Origin: Diphasiastrum complanatum
Taxonomy: Eukaryota; Streptophyta; Lycopodiopsida; Lycopodiales; Lycopodiaceae
Assembly: GCA_029204225.1 (NCBI GenBank)
Contig: CM055095.1
Span: forward strand, 35,615,078-35,679,077
Direction: 5' to 3'
Length of the DNA stretch: 64,000 nucleotides
Of the stretch, positions 23,830 to 39,559 are shown piece by piece; position 1 is the stretch's first letter, and every line of letters starts with the position of its first letter. The position numbers were made by a program, and so were the translations under genes. The notes under the pieces were generated by a model, which saw only the letters and a list, made by a program, of their open reading frames with translations, did no database searches and was not told where the DNA came from.

Positions 23830-24196
23830 AGCAGATACTTCCTAGGTCATGGCTAATCTGCCACTCTTGTAATTTCCTGTTTAGTTGTAGATGTATAATT
23901 ACTCTAATCTTAGGTTTACATAGAGAGACCGTACTTACTGAATAATACTTGACATATATCAGAACAGGATACACAGAGTGTAACAAAGAGAAGAGACACT
24001 GAAGAAGCCTGATGCTAGTAAGCAATCAAGACGAACACGGACGGAAGCTCCGCCTACGTGCGAGAAGATAATTTTGTCTAGGATCAGAAGATCCAATTGT
24101 CCGCTAGTGAAGCGAGACTACTACTCATGAGAGAACCGTGCTTCTCTCACGCCAACACACTGCATGGATTTTCATGCAGTGCCTTGAAGAAATCAG
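23830..24196 (-). repeat. LTR-like repeat, inverted partner of 6690-7041
   Basis: The minus-strand reading runs from 'ggcactgcatg' through TGTTGGCGTGAGAGAAG to 'cctaggaagtatctg'. It matches 6690-7041 along its whole length and then passes straight into Copia E gag sequence without a primer-binding site. It is either the Copia E LTR with its end and leader deleted, or an unrelated LTR fused to it. Confidence 0.65.
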
Positions 24197-24199
24197 AGA

Positions 24200-24532
24200 A
24201 AATCAATATAGATTATTTTTTAGTTGTGTCTGATCTTGGATGTTGAATGCTTATGTTATTTATTTCATATGTTTGAGTTTTCTTGTTCCCTTTGAATTTC
24301 GCACCTTGGTTGAAATTAAGTCGAATGTTGTATTAATTCTATGAACGTAGATCAGTAGTAATTGACTACTCTCTGGAGGATTGTAGGAGTGTTTCAGCTG
24401 GCAGTGCCTAGCGAACGCATCTGAACTCCATCCGAATCTTGAAAGAGAGTCGCGACTGTTTTGTGAACTTTCTCTCCTAGATTCATTACACGTATCAGAG
24501 CATCTCACGATTCTCATTAGTGGTATCAGACC
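24200..24532 (+). repeat. Copia D 5' LTR end with two primer-binding-like sites
   Basis: AT-rich LTR tail ending ATTCATTACA at 24490, followed by CGTATCAGAGC (24491-24501, one or two changes from the standard site). A second copy, TGGTATCAGACC, follows at 24521-24532. The minus-strand relative near 54282-54345 also has two such sites. The LTR start is not determined. Confidence 0.55.
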
Positions 24533-24559
24533 CACCCTGCCATATTCTGACATAGCCAA

Positions 24560-25870
24560 GAAGCTAGCAGATCTAGGAGGCCAAGCATTCAGACAACCAA
24601 CCATAAACAAGAAAACAGACTTCAAGAAGCAATGGATTCAATCAGCAGCAAGATCTGCACTATACTTAATTCTTCATGATCTAATTTTCTGGCCTGAAAA
24701 GTTAAGACATCTTTGATACTCAAGGGTGAAGGACTCTTTCCCTGGGTAGATGGCACAGAAGAAATGCCTACGACAACAGGCAAGGAGCTACATGAATGGG
24801 GGGAGAAAAATGACAAGGCAGTAGCCTTGCTATCATCTTCCATCGAAGATAGCCTTACACTTGACCTGGCTACACTCTCCAAAGCTAAGGAGATGTGGGA
24901 TGCACTGCTCACAAGATTTCAGATGAAATCAAGAAATCAGATTATGATGCTAGAAGATCAGCTGACGAATCTACAGTGGGATGGAAAACACCTCACCTCT
25001 TTCGTGAAAAAGATGAAGGATCTGTTTCTATCACTACACAACTCAGGAGCAAAGAATGCAGTATCAGCTGAGAAGCAACTCACATATCTGTTGAGAGCCT
25101 TATCTAGATCTTTCTAGATGACATGAACCCTGCTCGCGAAAGATCCTACCATGAACCTCAAAAAGGTGATTGTCGAGATTTGAGAGGAAGTCGAGGCCAG
25201 AGAGCATTTTGATCACAAAGATGGTTCTGACCAGGCACTCTACGGCAACAGAGAAAAATAAAAAAAACAGTTCAAGCCTAAGAGGGAGTCGAATCAGAGG
25301 CATGATCGTGACCAGCAAGCAGAGGGGACCAACAAAAGCAACTGGAAGACCAAAGGGAGGTCGAAACGACAAGATACAGATAAGAAGTTCTGCACGAGAT
25401 GTAGAAGAGACGGGCATACAGTAGATACCTACTGGCTCAATCCCAAGATTGAGTGTATCCATTGTCATAAGAAGGTCATGTAGCCATCGATTGCCGCCAG
25501 AAACCAAGAAACAGATCAGCACAGAACAGACAGGAGAACAATAATAGTTCTTCCTATGTCGAGGAGCCCGAGAGCTCGAAGATGGGCGAAGAAAGAACAA
25601 ACAAAAATTGTTCACCCACATACATCTGTGAAGATGTGTGTGCAGCATCAACGTCTGACACACATGAGGTGATCCTGGATTCCGGAGCCACCTCGCATTT
25701 CGTGACATCAAGACGAATCATGTCTGATTTCAGAAGTGCAGATCTCTCAAGATTCATAGTTCTTGGGGATGGATCCAGACGTCAAGTGAACGGTATTGGT
25801 TCACTCTGGCTCAACACCAACGGTAGAGACAAATGACTCGAAGACATTCTGTTCATGCCAACTCTGCAAC
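24560..25870 (+). pseudogene. Copia D gag and protease
   Basis: The gag frame 24713-25117 reads FPWVDGTEEMPTTTGKELHE, ALLSSSIEDSLTLDLATLSK, EMWDALLTRFQ, ending LTYLLRALSRSF before a stop, the usual UBN2-type copia gag. The same line continues in other frames with a zinc knuckle near 25394-25480 (CTRCRREGHTVDTYW, CIHCHKK). A protease follows in 25582-25836 with the intact active-site motif VILDSGATSHFV, then FIVLGDGSRRQVNGIGSL. At about 25870 it is interrupted by a foreign 365-bp insert. It is close to the minus-strand relative at 53340-54280. Confidence 0.88.
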
Positions 25871-26235
25871 AATCATATTAGAAGAGTTCTAAATCCAAAA
25901 AAAAGATTCTTTTTATGTTTTTTTCTCAATTTTTTCTTACACATGGACCAATCAAAACACCCAAATTTGAAATCTACGTAATGTAACTTTTTGAGTCCAC
26001 ATTTTGATTCCACACTAAAAATGGCATAACTTTTTAGTGGTAAGTCTGAATTTAGCGAAGTTTGGTGCATTGGAAAGCGCTTGACAAGGGCTTTCCAATG
26101 ATATGTTAGATGACACTTTTGAGCTACGATTAGAAAGTTATGATAGGTCAAAAGTATTAGTGTTATAATATTTTAATAATATAAACTACATCTTGCACAA
26201 ATTCTTAAAGGGTCTTTTTGGAACTCAAAACTCCT
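25871..26235. mobile_element. Insert of unknown type splitting Copia D
   Basis: About 365 bp of AT-rich, non-coding DNA between the protease and the pre-integrase domain of Copia D. It holds a perfect 11-bp inverted repeat CATTGGAAAGC (26068-26078) / GCTTTCCAATG (26090-26100). No clear terminal repeats or target duplication are visible. The minus frame across 25873-26151 has no recognisable domain. Confidence 0.4.
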
Positions 26236-26239
26236 CTAA

Positions 26240-26415
26240 TTGATGCGTGTGACGTTTTCTAACGAAGCATGCAACTTGATTGATGCCAGCACCAGCACTC
26301 TCATTGCTCAAGGTAGAAGGAAGGGTAACCTATATCGCCTACTTGAAGATCAGATGCATCAGACCCATGACGACTCGCCAGACACTCTGTGGCACAAAAG
26401 ACTCTGCCACATGAA
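26240..26415 (+). pseudogene. Copia D GAG-pre-integrase fragment
   Basis: Reads NEACNLIDASTSTLIAQGRR, KGNLYRLLED and DTLWHKRLCHMN, the usual pre-integrase domain. It continues the element interrupted at 25870. At 26416 it is cut by the G2 LTR. Confidence 0.75.
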
Positions 26416-27226
26416 TGTTGGGGTATTCCCAACAAAGTGTAAATAAATAAAATCCTCCAATAAAATGTGTTGCGAGGGCATGACATCCTGCGTGTATAAG
26501 CCCATGGCCCAATGAGCGCGCAATTAAAGTTGTAAATAAAATAAACTTGACTTGGGCCTTGGAATTAAAATAAAACTAGAGGCCCAATGTCATTTTTAAA
26601 CTTAGAGATTACTTTTTAGAGTTGGGTCCAAATTGGGACTCACGTGAATCTTGTGATTTCTATTGTACTTTTTGTGGACCCTTGGATCAAGTTGGGTCCA
26701 AGATGAATGGATAGGATCATTGTGAATATTAGCCAATAAGATTGAGTGGCAAGGGCCTTTTCCATTTTATAAAAAGGCACCATTTGTACACTATTTTCAT
26801 GCTTAATGAGAAGGAGAAAACTCTACCAATTTTGGAAGAGAAGCATCCTCATTTGCAATTCAATGCTTGCTATTGCTCTTGTTGTTTCCATTTGCTTTCA
26901 AGTTCATGCTTGTTGGTTTCAATAGTTTAAGTTTCTCCTTTAGCAAGTACAATGTGCATCTAACCTCCACCCTCACTCTCTATCTCTCTCTTTCTCTTCC
27001 CTTCTCAATCTCTTCTTCTCCATTTCTTCTCTTCGATCAAAACCATGATGAATGTTAGTGTAGAGGAGTAGAGTTAAAGAGGAGTAGTATAGTGGTGAGT
27101 AGAGCTAAGGGAAAAAGTAGGAAGCTAACTAAAAATAGCATCTATGCTTAGTTAGGTACCTATCCAGTGATCTAACCTTTGTTGACAGGCGGAAGGGCTA
27201 TACTACGAGAGATCTTCGACCCCACA
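26416..27226 (+). repeat. G2 Gypsy 5' LTR
   Basis: 811 bp from TGTTGGGGTATTCCC to CCCCACA, followed two bases later by a Gypsy primer-binding site. The first 18 bases form a small hairpin (TGTTGGG/CCCAACA). Matches the LTRs at 9386-10190 and 43957-44569. A likely TATA region is 'tttataaaaaggcacc' near 26766. Confidence 0.9.
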
Positions 27227-27227
27227 G

Positions 27228-27246
27228 TGGCGCCGTTGCCGGGGAT
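27228..27246 (+). other. Gypsy primer-binding site (G2)
   Basis: TGGCGCCGTTGCCGGGGA directly after the LTR, the common plant Gypsy site of the type that pairs with the 3' end of an aspartate-type tRNA. Confidence 0.85.
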
Positions 27247-28259
27247 AGGTTTCCACTAACTAGTTTAGCTGCATTTTAGCTATTTTCTTGCTTTTTAGAG
27301 TAGTTTAAGTAGATTTGTGGGAGTTAGAGTTAGTTTTCTGTAGTTTTTTTTGTGTTTGGACTGTTCACAGCTAGCGAAGGAAGTGTGAGAGGGTAGAGGA
27401 GGCCCGGAACAACCTCTAAGGGCTTGAAACCGAAACCAACCATCCAAAAAACTCAAAAAATACACCAATCTGCATTTTGGAGGGAAAAAGAGCCAAAAAA
27501 AAATTTTATATCACCTTAAATAAGTGGGAATTAACACTTGCACGACTGGCAGCAGCTCCAGGGTACTGTCCCAGACCTGCATAGAAGTCTGCGAGAGTTA
27601 GTTCCAAGCAGATTGTAAAAATCAGAGAAAAATCATAAAAAGTTCAAAAAACCCTTGAAAAAATCCAAAAAAATTCAACTTTTCATAAGAACTCTCGTAG
27701 AGCCTTCTAAAGTTCCATCTCAGTGAGACCAGAACACAGAGAAGCTTGCAAGAGTTAGTTTCAGATCTAAGTGCCTGTGCGAGAGTTCTCAGTGAAAAAA
27801 GACGAGAAAATATCAGTGAACCCTCGCAGACAGCAAAATTTTCAATTCTAGTGGTCAAGAACTCTCGCAGAGGATTTCGAAGTTCCATCTCAGTGAGACC
27901 AGGACAAAGAAGAGCTTGCGAGAGTTAGTCTGATTCCAGTGAGCAGAAAATTGGATTTAAGTGCTAAAAGATCACTAAAAAGTGAAGATCCAGCAAATCT
28001 TTCTAGTAAGAACTCTCGCAGACCCTCTCAATTGATTTAGAATGGCAATTTACATCAGTGATGAAGCCTGCGAGAGTTAGTGTGAAGATCTGGTGAAGAT
28101 CAAGCTAAAAAATGGTTTTGAACCCTCATAGACAGTGAAATTTTCACTTCTTGCGACAGTTAACTCTTGTAGAGAATTTTGTAGTGAGATTTGTCCCAGA
28201 TCTAGCTACTGTGAACCTTGCGATAGTTAGTTCTCAGAGATATGAAAGATATCAAGTTT
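27247..28259 (+). repeat. G2 leader with alternating inverted 10-mers
   Basis: Untranslated leader between primer-binding site and gag. From about 27585 to 28235 it alternates GAACTCTCGCAGA and TGCGAGAGTTAGT (or one-base variants), which are reverse complements, about ten times. A longer unit with 'aagttccatctcagtgagacc' is repeated at 27710 and 27880. No protein is supported here. Confidence 0.7.
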
Positions 28260-28261
28260 TT

Positions 28262-29725
28262 TAGTTGATATCAAGACCCTAAACCCTAAACTGTCAGAGG
28301 AAGAAAAATCCACTTGGAAAGCAGTTAAAGCATCTCTCATTACGCGCTTTAAACCACGAAAGTCCGTAGAAGACCCGTTTCTCCTGCTAAACAAAGTCAA
28401 GATGGGAAAACAAGAAAGGGTCCGTGACTATATTGAATGGGTCAAACATCTACGATCTGAGTGCAGTGCAGTCCTAACTCCCGATCATGCGGCGATCATG
28501 TGGTTCCTAGCCGGATTACTACGAAGCATCAGAAGAGAACTAAAACGACAGGAGTAGTATGCTACTCTGCAAGAAGCGATGGAAGATGCCATCAGAGAAG
28601 AGGATGAGGGATCTGACGATGAATATCCTTCCACCCACACTCCTACTTTCTCGATCGCATCATAATCATCAAACGCATCCGCTCTATCCACATAACTGTT
28701 GTTGGAGCAAATGACAAAATTACACAAATAGCAGATGGAGCAACTTACGGCGCAGGTTGACCAGAAATTGAAGGCCTTACAAGAAATTGTAGTGGTAACT
28801 CCACATCAACCGGAACCAAACCAGCTGCAGTATCCTCGACGAGAAAATGTATGGTGTTCAGTATGCATGCAAAACCATACAGCGAACGAGTGTCCAGTCC
28901 TAAAGCAAAATCTGAGACTGACACATAGATTCTGCCATCTGTGCAATGAACATCGCACAATATGACATTTTGCTCGTTTAACCCCAGGATTGTTCAATAG
29001 AAGAGAAGTCCTTATCAGACTTCTTATCCTTATCATCAAGGGGCACCTAACATGGGACCAAGGTACGGCGCACCCAATCAACCACAATGCATGGCCTTAC
29101 TTGCTCCACCAGGGCCAGCCAATCAACAAGTGGCCCATATAAACCTGACAGTAGCGGAACAAGAAATGCAAATGCCACCTCAACCTGAGCAGCAACAGTG
29201 GTACGGACCAGATGAATCATTTATGGATCCTGCCAAGGTGGAAGAAATTACGGCTGCTACGGATGCGGCGAAGGACACAGAATTGCAGAATGTCCCTACA
29301 AGGGACAATATACAACCTCCTACCAAGATTGCGGTTATGGACACTATTTCAAGAATTGTCCATTTAAACTTGAAACTCGGCACCTCTTAGCCTCATTGCC
29401 ATATAGCAACCAACAGTTCTAGTAGGGATGCCATTGAAAGGTCGACAAGACCATGCTCCTGTGTTAGCTGTTACGCGAGCACAGAAGAGGAAGGACGTGG
29501 CTCCCTCACCACCACCATCGGTCACTGACGACCAACCCTCAACTTCAGCGCCATATCCAAATGTGAGGGAAGAGAGAAGACAGTACCAGAAGATAAGACA
29601 CTGGGTACAAAAAGCACAAGAGGAGGAAAAAGAGCAAGAACGAGACAATCCCACAAAACCTCCAGTCAGGCACCAGCGGAACAAGTCTTCGAGGGACCTA
29701 CGCGAACACAGCCGATGAATCTTGC
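28262..29725 (+). pseudogene. G2 gag remnant with CCHC motifs
   Basis: Starts inside the gag core (LSEEEKSTWKAVKASLITRF, RKSVEDPFLLLNKVKMGK near 28298-28400), so the N-terminal 120 or so residues seen in the copy at 43946 are deleted. It goes on through WFLAGLLRSIRRELKRQE, TLQEAMEDAIREEDEGSDDE, a heptad-like QMEQLTAQVDQKLKALQE, and zinc-knuckle motifs (CSVCMQNHTANECP near 28857-28896, CHLCNE). The last part, 29428-29718, is a charged KR/E-rich segment before pol (REERRQYQKIRHWVQKAQEE). Several frameshifts and stops are present. It assembles the particle in live elements. Confidence 0.85.
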
Positions 29726-30613
29726 GGAACCAGGAGAAGAAGAAAGGATAGTGCATGTGGGAGAGCAGTTAACACCCACGCAATTCAAGAGACTACGATC
29801 CTTGTTGGTGGAATATAAAGACTGTTTTTCCTGAAGCTATAGTGATCTAAAGGGCATTCCGCCAACAGTAGTCCAACATACCATACCCTTGGTGGACGGA
29901 GCAGTCCCCAAGGTGAGCCGTTACTACCACTGCAACCCGAATTATATAGAACTGATCAAGCAAGAGTTGCAGAAGCTGATGGACGCAGATTTTATTTATA
30001 AAATCGAGCACACGGAATGGGTATCACCAATAGTTATAGTACCCAAGAAGAATGGCAAAATGCGGATCTGTGTGAATCTGAAGGCGCTTAATACAGTCAC
30101 CAAAAAAGATTCCTTTACCATTTACGGAAAGTGTCCTCGATAGAGTAGCTGGCAACGAAGCCTACAGTTTTTTGGACGGCTTCAGCGGCTACAACCAGGT
30201 GAAAATAGCCTCCCCAAGACCAGCACAAGACAACATTTGCCACGAAATGGGGAACTTATGCCTATAAAGTGATGCCATTCGGACTTTGCAATGCCCCAAG
30301 CACTTTCCAGCGAGTCATGTAGGCAACATTCAAAGATTATTTGCAAAAATTTCTGGAGATTTTCTTGGATGATCTGTGCATGCATGGACCAGATTCAGAA
30401 CACTTATCCAATTTGGAAAAGGTGCTACAAAAGTGCCGTGAATACCAGATCTCCCTGAATCCAGAAAAATGTCAATTCTGGGTGACATATACTCGGCCAT
30501 ATAGTGTCAAGACACGGGATCGCCACAGATCTATCAAAGATCGAAATCATTATTGATCTACCACCACCGGGGACGATCCACGAGGTCTACATTTTCATGG
30601 GTCATGCTAACTA
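29726..30613 (+). pseudogene. G2 reverse transcriptase fragment
   Basis: Reads PTQFKRLRSLLVEYKDCFS, VQHTIPLVDGAVPKVSRYY and VSPIVIVPKKNGKMRICVNL, then [10 protein letters not shown] in other frames and GDFL/FLDDLCMHG near 30355-30385 (RT catalytic site, xxDD). At 30504-30610 it reads HEVYIFMGHANYL, the region just after RT. The segment normally carrying the protease is absent between gag and RT. Truncated at 30614 by the inverted LTR structure. Confidence 0.88.
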
Positions 30614-30614
30614 T

Positions 30615-31365
30615 CTTGTCGCGAAATATTATGTTTCTTGTTCAAGCCTTAGATGTCGCGAACAATTTGCGAAATCTTTTGACCTGTTCTTCAAACTCAC
30701 CCGTCGCGAAACTATCTCGAACAGTTCACGAAATATTCTAGATTTCTTCTTCAAGCTCAAGAATTGTCATCTGTCGCGAACAATTCGTGAAAGACAAAAA
30801 TGTCGTGAAGAGACAAGTGTCGTGAACAATTCGTGAAACACGAAGCTGAGACGAAGAGATGGACTGTCGCGAATAATTCGGGAACAGATTTTATTCGAGC
30901 CTGAAAACAGAGCATCTATATGGATATCAATCATCGCAAACGATTAGATATCTACTGTTACAACATTGAAAGGTCAAAAGACCTGTAAATAAAAGGCCAA
31001 AAGACCTATAACAGTAGATATCTAACCATTTACAACGGTTGATATTCAAATAGACGCTCTGTTTGTAGGTTCAAATAAAATTTATTCGCGAACTATTCGC
31101 GACAGTCCATCTCTTCGTCTCAACTTTGTGTTTCGCGAATTGTTCGCAACACTTGTTTCTTCACGACATTTTCATCTTTTGCGAATTGTTCACGACAGAT
31201 GACAATTCTTGAGCTTGAAGAAGAAATCTAGAATATTTCGCGAACTGTTCAAGATAATTTCACGATAGGTGAGCTTGAAGAACAGTCCAAAAGATTTTGT
31301 GAATTGTTCGCAACAATTTCTTGACATTTGAGGCTTGAACAAGAAACATAATATTTTGTGACAAG
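30615..31365. repeat. Long inverted repeat of Copia B-type LTR sequence
   Basis: Two arms of about 345 bp (30615-30960 and 31009-31365) are reverse complements with scattered mismatches. The outer ends are CTTGTCGCGAAATATTATG and its complement. The short centre contains 'aggtcaaaagacct'. Both arms are packed with TTCGCGAA-like palindromes. The right arm continues outward to 31650 as ordinary Copia B LTR sequence, so the structure is two LTR pieces head to head, or a fold-back derivative of one. Confidence 0.85.
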
Positions 31366-31651
31366 ATTTTGTTCGCGAATCTTTTGAGCTTCAACAAGAA
31401 AGCCACAAGCTTCTACAAGAAACTGTTTTGTGAATCTTTCGAGTTGACAGCAAGACAAATTTTGCAAATCCTTTGCGAATCTTTTGAGTTGACAGCAAGA
31501 CAAAATTCGCGAATCCTTCGCAAATTTTTCGAGTTGGTCACGAATAGAAATATTTCGAGTTCGCGTTCGTTTCTTTCTCATCCTTCGTCAAGTAAAATAC
31601 GCACTTTGTTAGTAGAATCAAGATCTGTCTGATTAGTTGTTCTACAATACT
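31366..31651 (-). repeat. Copia B-type LTR, 5' part
   Basis: On the minus strand it begins TGTAGAACAACTAATCAG at 31651 and matches the Copia B 3' LTR at 16086-16378. It runs without a break into the right arm of the inverted repeat. It was inserted in, or joined to, the RNase H region of another Copia fragment. Confidence 0.8.
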
Positions 31652-32700
31652 AAATTCAAAGAGCTGTTTGAGCTTCTTTGATTGTCTTTTTGCAACAACA
31701 TAGCGATTACTTTTGAGAGAGTTAAATATGAGTGTGTCGTCATCACCCAGTTTTTGTATATAGGTGGCAGGTTCATAATGTCATAATTGTGTCTTGATCG
31801 TTGATAATTGATCCAACAGTTGCCACCTACTACAAGAGATTCTTAAACTAGTTAACGTGATTCTAAAGCAAATCACCATTAGACATCTTGAGTGAGAAGA
31901 ATTTCTTCTGAGATGCAACTTTGAAGTCACGTCTCTCACATCATATAGTGCGCTCAAGATATCACATCATACATCAATGTGTTATACCTCTTTCGAAGTT
32001 TGAGCTTCAGATACATGGCCAATTTGGGTACCTGATATTACATCAGTGAAGCCTTGCAGAACAGACTATAATTCTACATTTGTATTTCCATTGCAAATAC
32101 ACAGGGTCTTTTGTTACCTACAAATATCTCAGTACGTTGATCAATGTCTTCCAATGGATAAGTTGAAGATTGGATATATATTGGCCCAAAGTACTGATTG
32201 AATATGCAATCTCAGATTTTGTACAAAAGATCATTACATACATTAAAGAATCAAGAAAGAAATGGAAAGGATCTCTCTTCATTTATTCTTTTTCTTCATC
32301 GGTTTGTGGGCACTACTGCTTTGAAAGTTTCAATCTAGAGTCCATTAATGAGCTTGTTTGTTTGGAATTCAAGAAATCATGCTTTGTCGATAAATTATAG
32401 ATATATCTTTGACTGACATAAGTCAATCTTTTCAACCTATCTCTGTGGATCTGTATCTCAAAACAATATTCGGCCTCCCCTATATCTATCATTTCAAATT
32501 CTTAATTTTTTGGCATCTTTAATTTGATAATTTTGATGTCATTATCAAAATTATAATAATTACATCATCATATAATATAATAATTACAAATGAAGTGTCA
32601 ACGACCTCATAATAAAGATTAGAATATGTAGAGCTAGGTACAAAATTATTTTCAACAAAGAAAGTATTGATTCTCTGGAACTAAATGGAAAAATATGATA
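31652..32700 (-). pseudogene. Copia F fragment (RT to RNase H)
   Basis: Heavily decayed. The minus strand reads YEVVDTSFVIIILYDDVIIII near 32615-32550 (YxDD site), FEMIDIGEAEYCFEIQIHRDR near 32500-32440, SLMDSRLKLSK, then HWKTLINVLRYL and TKDPVYLQWKYKC near 32150-32070, ending FNSLKSNRYVVAKRQSKKL near 31730-31670. This is the copia order RT then RNase H. Frames shift many times. Confidence 0.7.
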
Positions 32701-32869
32701 AGACAAAAAAGACTTATTTTGATTTTGAAATTGTCAAAATCAAAACAAAAAGCATCTGACTAAAGAGGCAATGAACAAGACGAAGAGGAGGAACCAAAAT
32801 TAGATTTGATGGGATCAGACCTGAATGCCCTACAACATATAGAAGCATGAGCAAGTTATAAAAAAAATC

Positions 32870-33410
32870 TCATGGCAACTCCCTCTATTGTCCCTAAAAT
32901 GTAGCATTCAAAGCAAGACTACCCACTTCATGGTGAATTTGGTAGCATCGCACAACTATCTGTCACAAAGTTTGGCAGAGGAATTGGGCATATATTGCCA
33001 AGAAAGTGCGACCCTCCTCGATGTGGAAATGAAAAAAAGTACGATGACAACTTGTAGATTGTCAACCAACCTGCTGATCTCACTGGGACCCTGAAAGAAT
33101 CGACCACATTCACATTCCTCAAGATAAATGCTTTCGATGCCATTTTAGGGCTGAGTTAGTTTAACAAACACATGGTTTCTTTCTTGGCAAAAGGAATCAA
33201 TCTTGCGTTGTTATATAATGGCAAGAAACCTTGCATTGTTAGGGCTATACCAGGAGATCGATTAGAGTTGGACAACATATTTGAACATGAGGTAGCTATT
33301 TCAAATTTCATTCATCTCTTTAATGAAGGAAAACCAACAAAGACAAGTCACAGAACCAACATTGCCCACGACTTCAAAATCAGAGATGGATCTGAGTGTA
33401 GATCTTGAGC
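32870..33410 (+). pseudogene. Gypsy protease region fragment
   Basis: Reads MVNLVASHNYLSQSLAEELGI near 32930-32990 (a Gypsy protease with the active-site DSG lost: VASHNYLS in place of the DSGASHNF type), then AFDAILGLS-FNKHMVSF. The following NGKKPCIVRAIPGDRLELDN gives the stretch before RT. Two frames are needed and stops are present. Confidence 0.6.
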
Positions 33411-34380
33411 TCAAAAAGCTCAACTTGTCTTACAGACAAAAGCTTTAGAATCCAAGGGGCTAGCTTTTGACATTTTGCAATCCAACAAAATGGTAGCACA
33501 TGGTGTGCTACTCTTTTTATGCCACTACATAATTGTTTAAGAACAAGAATGGTGGTTTGATGCATACATAAAACTTTGACTATCCATCAAATTTTAAATA
33601 GGTCCATCACAAAATACTTTGTAACTTTATAAATACAGGTTTACTTTTGTAAAAAAAAAACTGTTATTTAAGTTGTAAAAGCTACCATGCCGAGTGCTAG
33701 CCTGCAAATTTTTTATTTCAAAAAAAATCATGGTTTTTTGAAAAAATAAATTTCTTTTGGAGCTGATTTGACTAGCATGTCGGTGTGGTAACTGAGTAAA
33801 TTATAAAATAGAAAAACTATTTTGACACATTTGAGAATCAAATTTTGAGTAAAAAAATTTATTTTACAACATTTTTTTCAAACTCCAAACATAGTAAGCC
33901 AACGTGCTAAGTAAAATAGCTGATTTTTTTTTTTTGCAACTTTTAAAGATAGCACACCCCCGTGTTATATGAAATGAGAAATTTTTTTTGGTAGGCTCGC
34001 GTTTTTTATGAAAGCTTGTAAGGGGAAAAAAATGAAAATAAATAACCTTACAAATTTTTTACTAGGCTACTAGCGGCAGGACTTGAGCAAACTTAACAAA
34101 CAAACCTCCATAATGCAAACGAATTAAGATTCAAGCTAAACAGCGGATTCTAAATCAACGTAGAAAACAAAAACTGGGCATTGATTTTGATCCAAATTCC
34201 TCACTATCTCCATGGAATGGTGCAGGGAATTTACTCCTAATATGAGTAAGTATAAGACAGGTGCCTTTCAAGGACCAACTGTCTAAAATATATTGCTCAG
34301 TTTCTCATTGCCATTCAAACAAGAATGGTATCTCAAAAACACAGCAAAATTGTTCAAAATTTCGACAAGTTCTGTTTCTG
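33411..34380. other. AT-rich region without genes
   Basis: No gene seen. Poly-A/T runs and a loose repeat in which phrases like 'gctaccatgccgagtgctagc', 'gactagcatgtcggtgtgg' and 'agcacacccccgtgtt' recur every 90-120 bp between 33680 and 33990. It may include decayed Gypsy sequence and the far 3' flank of the S3 gene. Confidence 0.4.
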
Positions 34381-35163
34381 CCTTTGTCCTTGCTATATAA
34401 ATGATAGATACTTGTTCCTAACCTTTCAGTTTGGTAAGTTCCGCTCGGTCAATATGCAATATAAAGTATTGTAAAAAATGACCCGAATGTTTATATTGAA
34501 AAATAAGATTTCCGACAAAAATTTAAGATCAATTGAAGCTGACTTCAAATGGCTCTATTGGAGCTATTTGGAATGCAAGCAACCCAATAAAACGTGAGCA
34601 GGCTACATCACTTTGGCATTAGGCAGGCTACAAAGGTAGAAACTATGGTATACCATTTCTTTTATTTGAGCAAATGCAAGTCAGATCAAAAACAATTGTC
34701 ATGCCCACTGTAGCATGGACATTTTATGTCTGTAAAGGTATGAAACTACCTAGTAGACATTTGAATTATATCAATTCCTAGATAATTTATTTAGGGCAAC
34801 CCAAAGTCATCCACTGTTTAAAACTAATTTTTTGCGCAAATTTAAATAAGTACTCAGAAACAACAAACAAACCTGGATCACCAGGCAAAGATGTTATATT
34901 TGCGAGCTTAAGATAAGAAAATCTTCCTTGACATGATAGCTTGTACACAGCCTTGCTAAAAACATCTTGAAAGCAACATAAAAAATGATATTATATTTTG
35001 AGGCTGTGAAAGCACCGTCCTTCAATGATTGTGAGCCTACAATATGCATTACGATACTAAACATTTCTTAGCCTGTTGAAACACAAAGGGAACTATTTTG
35101 GAACCTTCAAAGTTGACAATATAAATAAATGGCATCAGAAAATCATGCAAACCACAGTTTTCT
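34381..35163 (-). other. Probable RPS3 3' UTR and downstream flank
   Basis: No other gene seen. The region follows the S3 stop codon (TGA at 35166-35164) on the minus strand. A poly-A signal was not fixed. Confidence 0.4.

Positions 35164-39559
<4,396 letters not shown>

Noticed and set aside
25100-25711. 203-codon minus-strand open frame
   Set aside because: Lies opposite the Copia D gag-protease with its zinc knuckle and DSGA motif; it is an antisense shadow.
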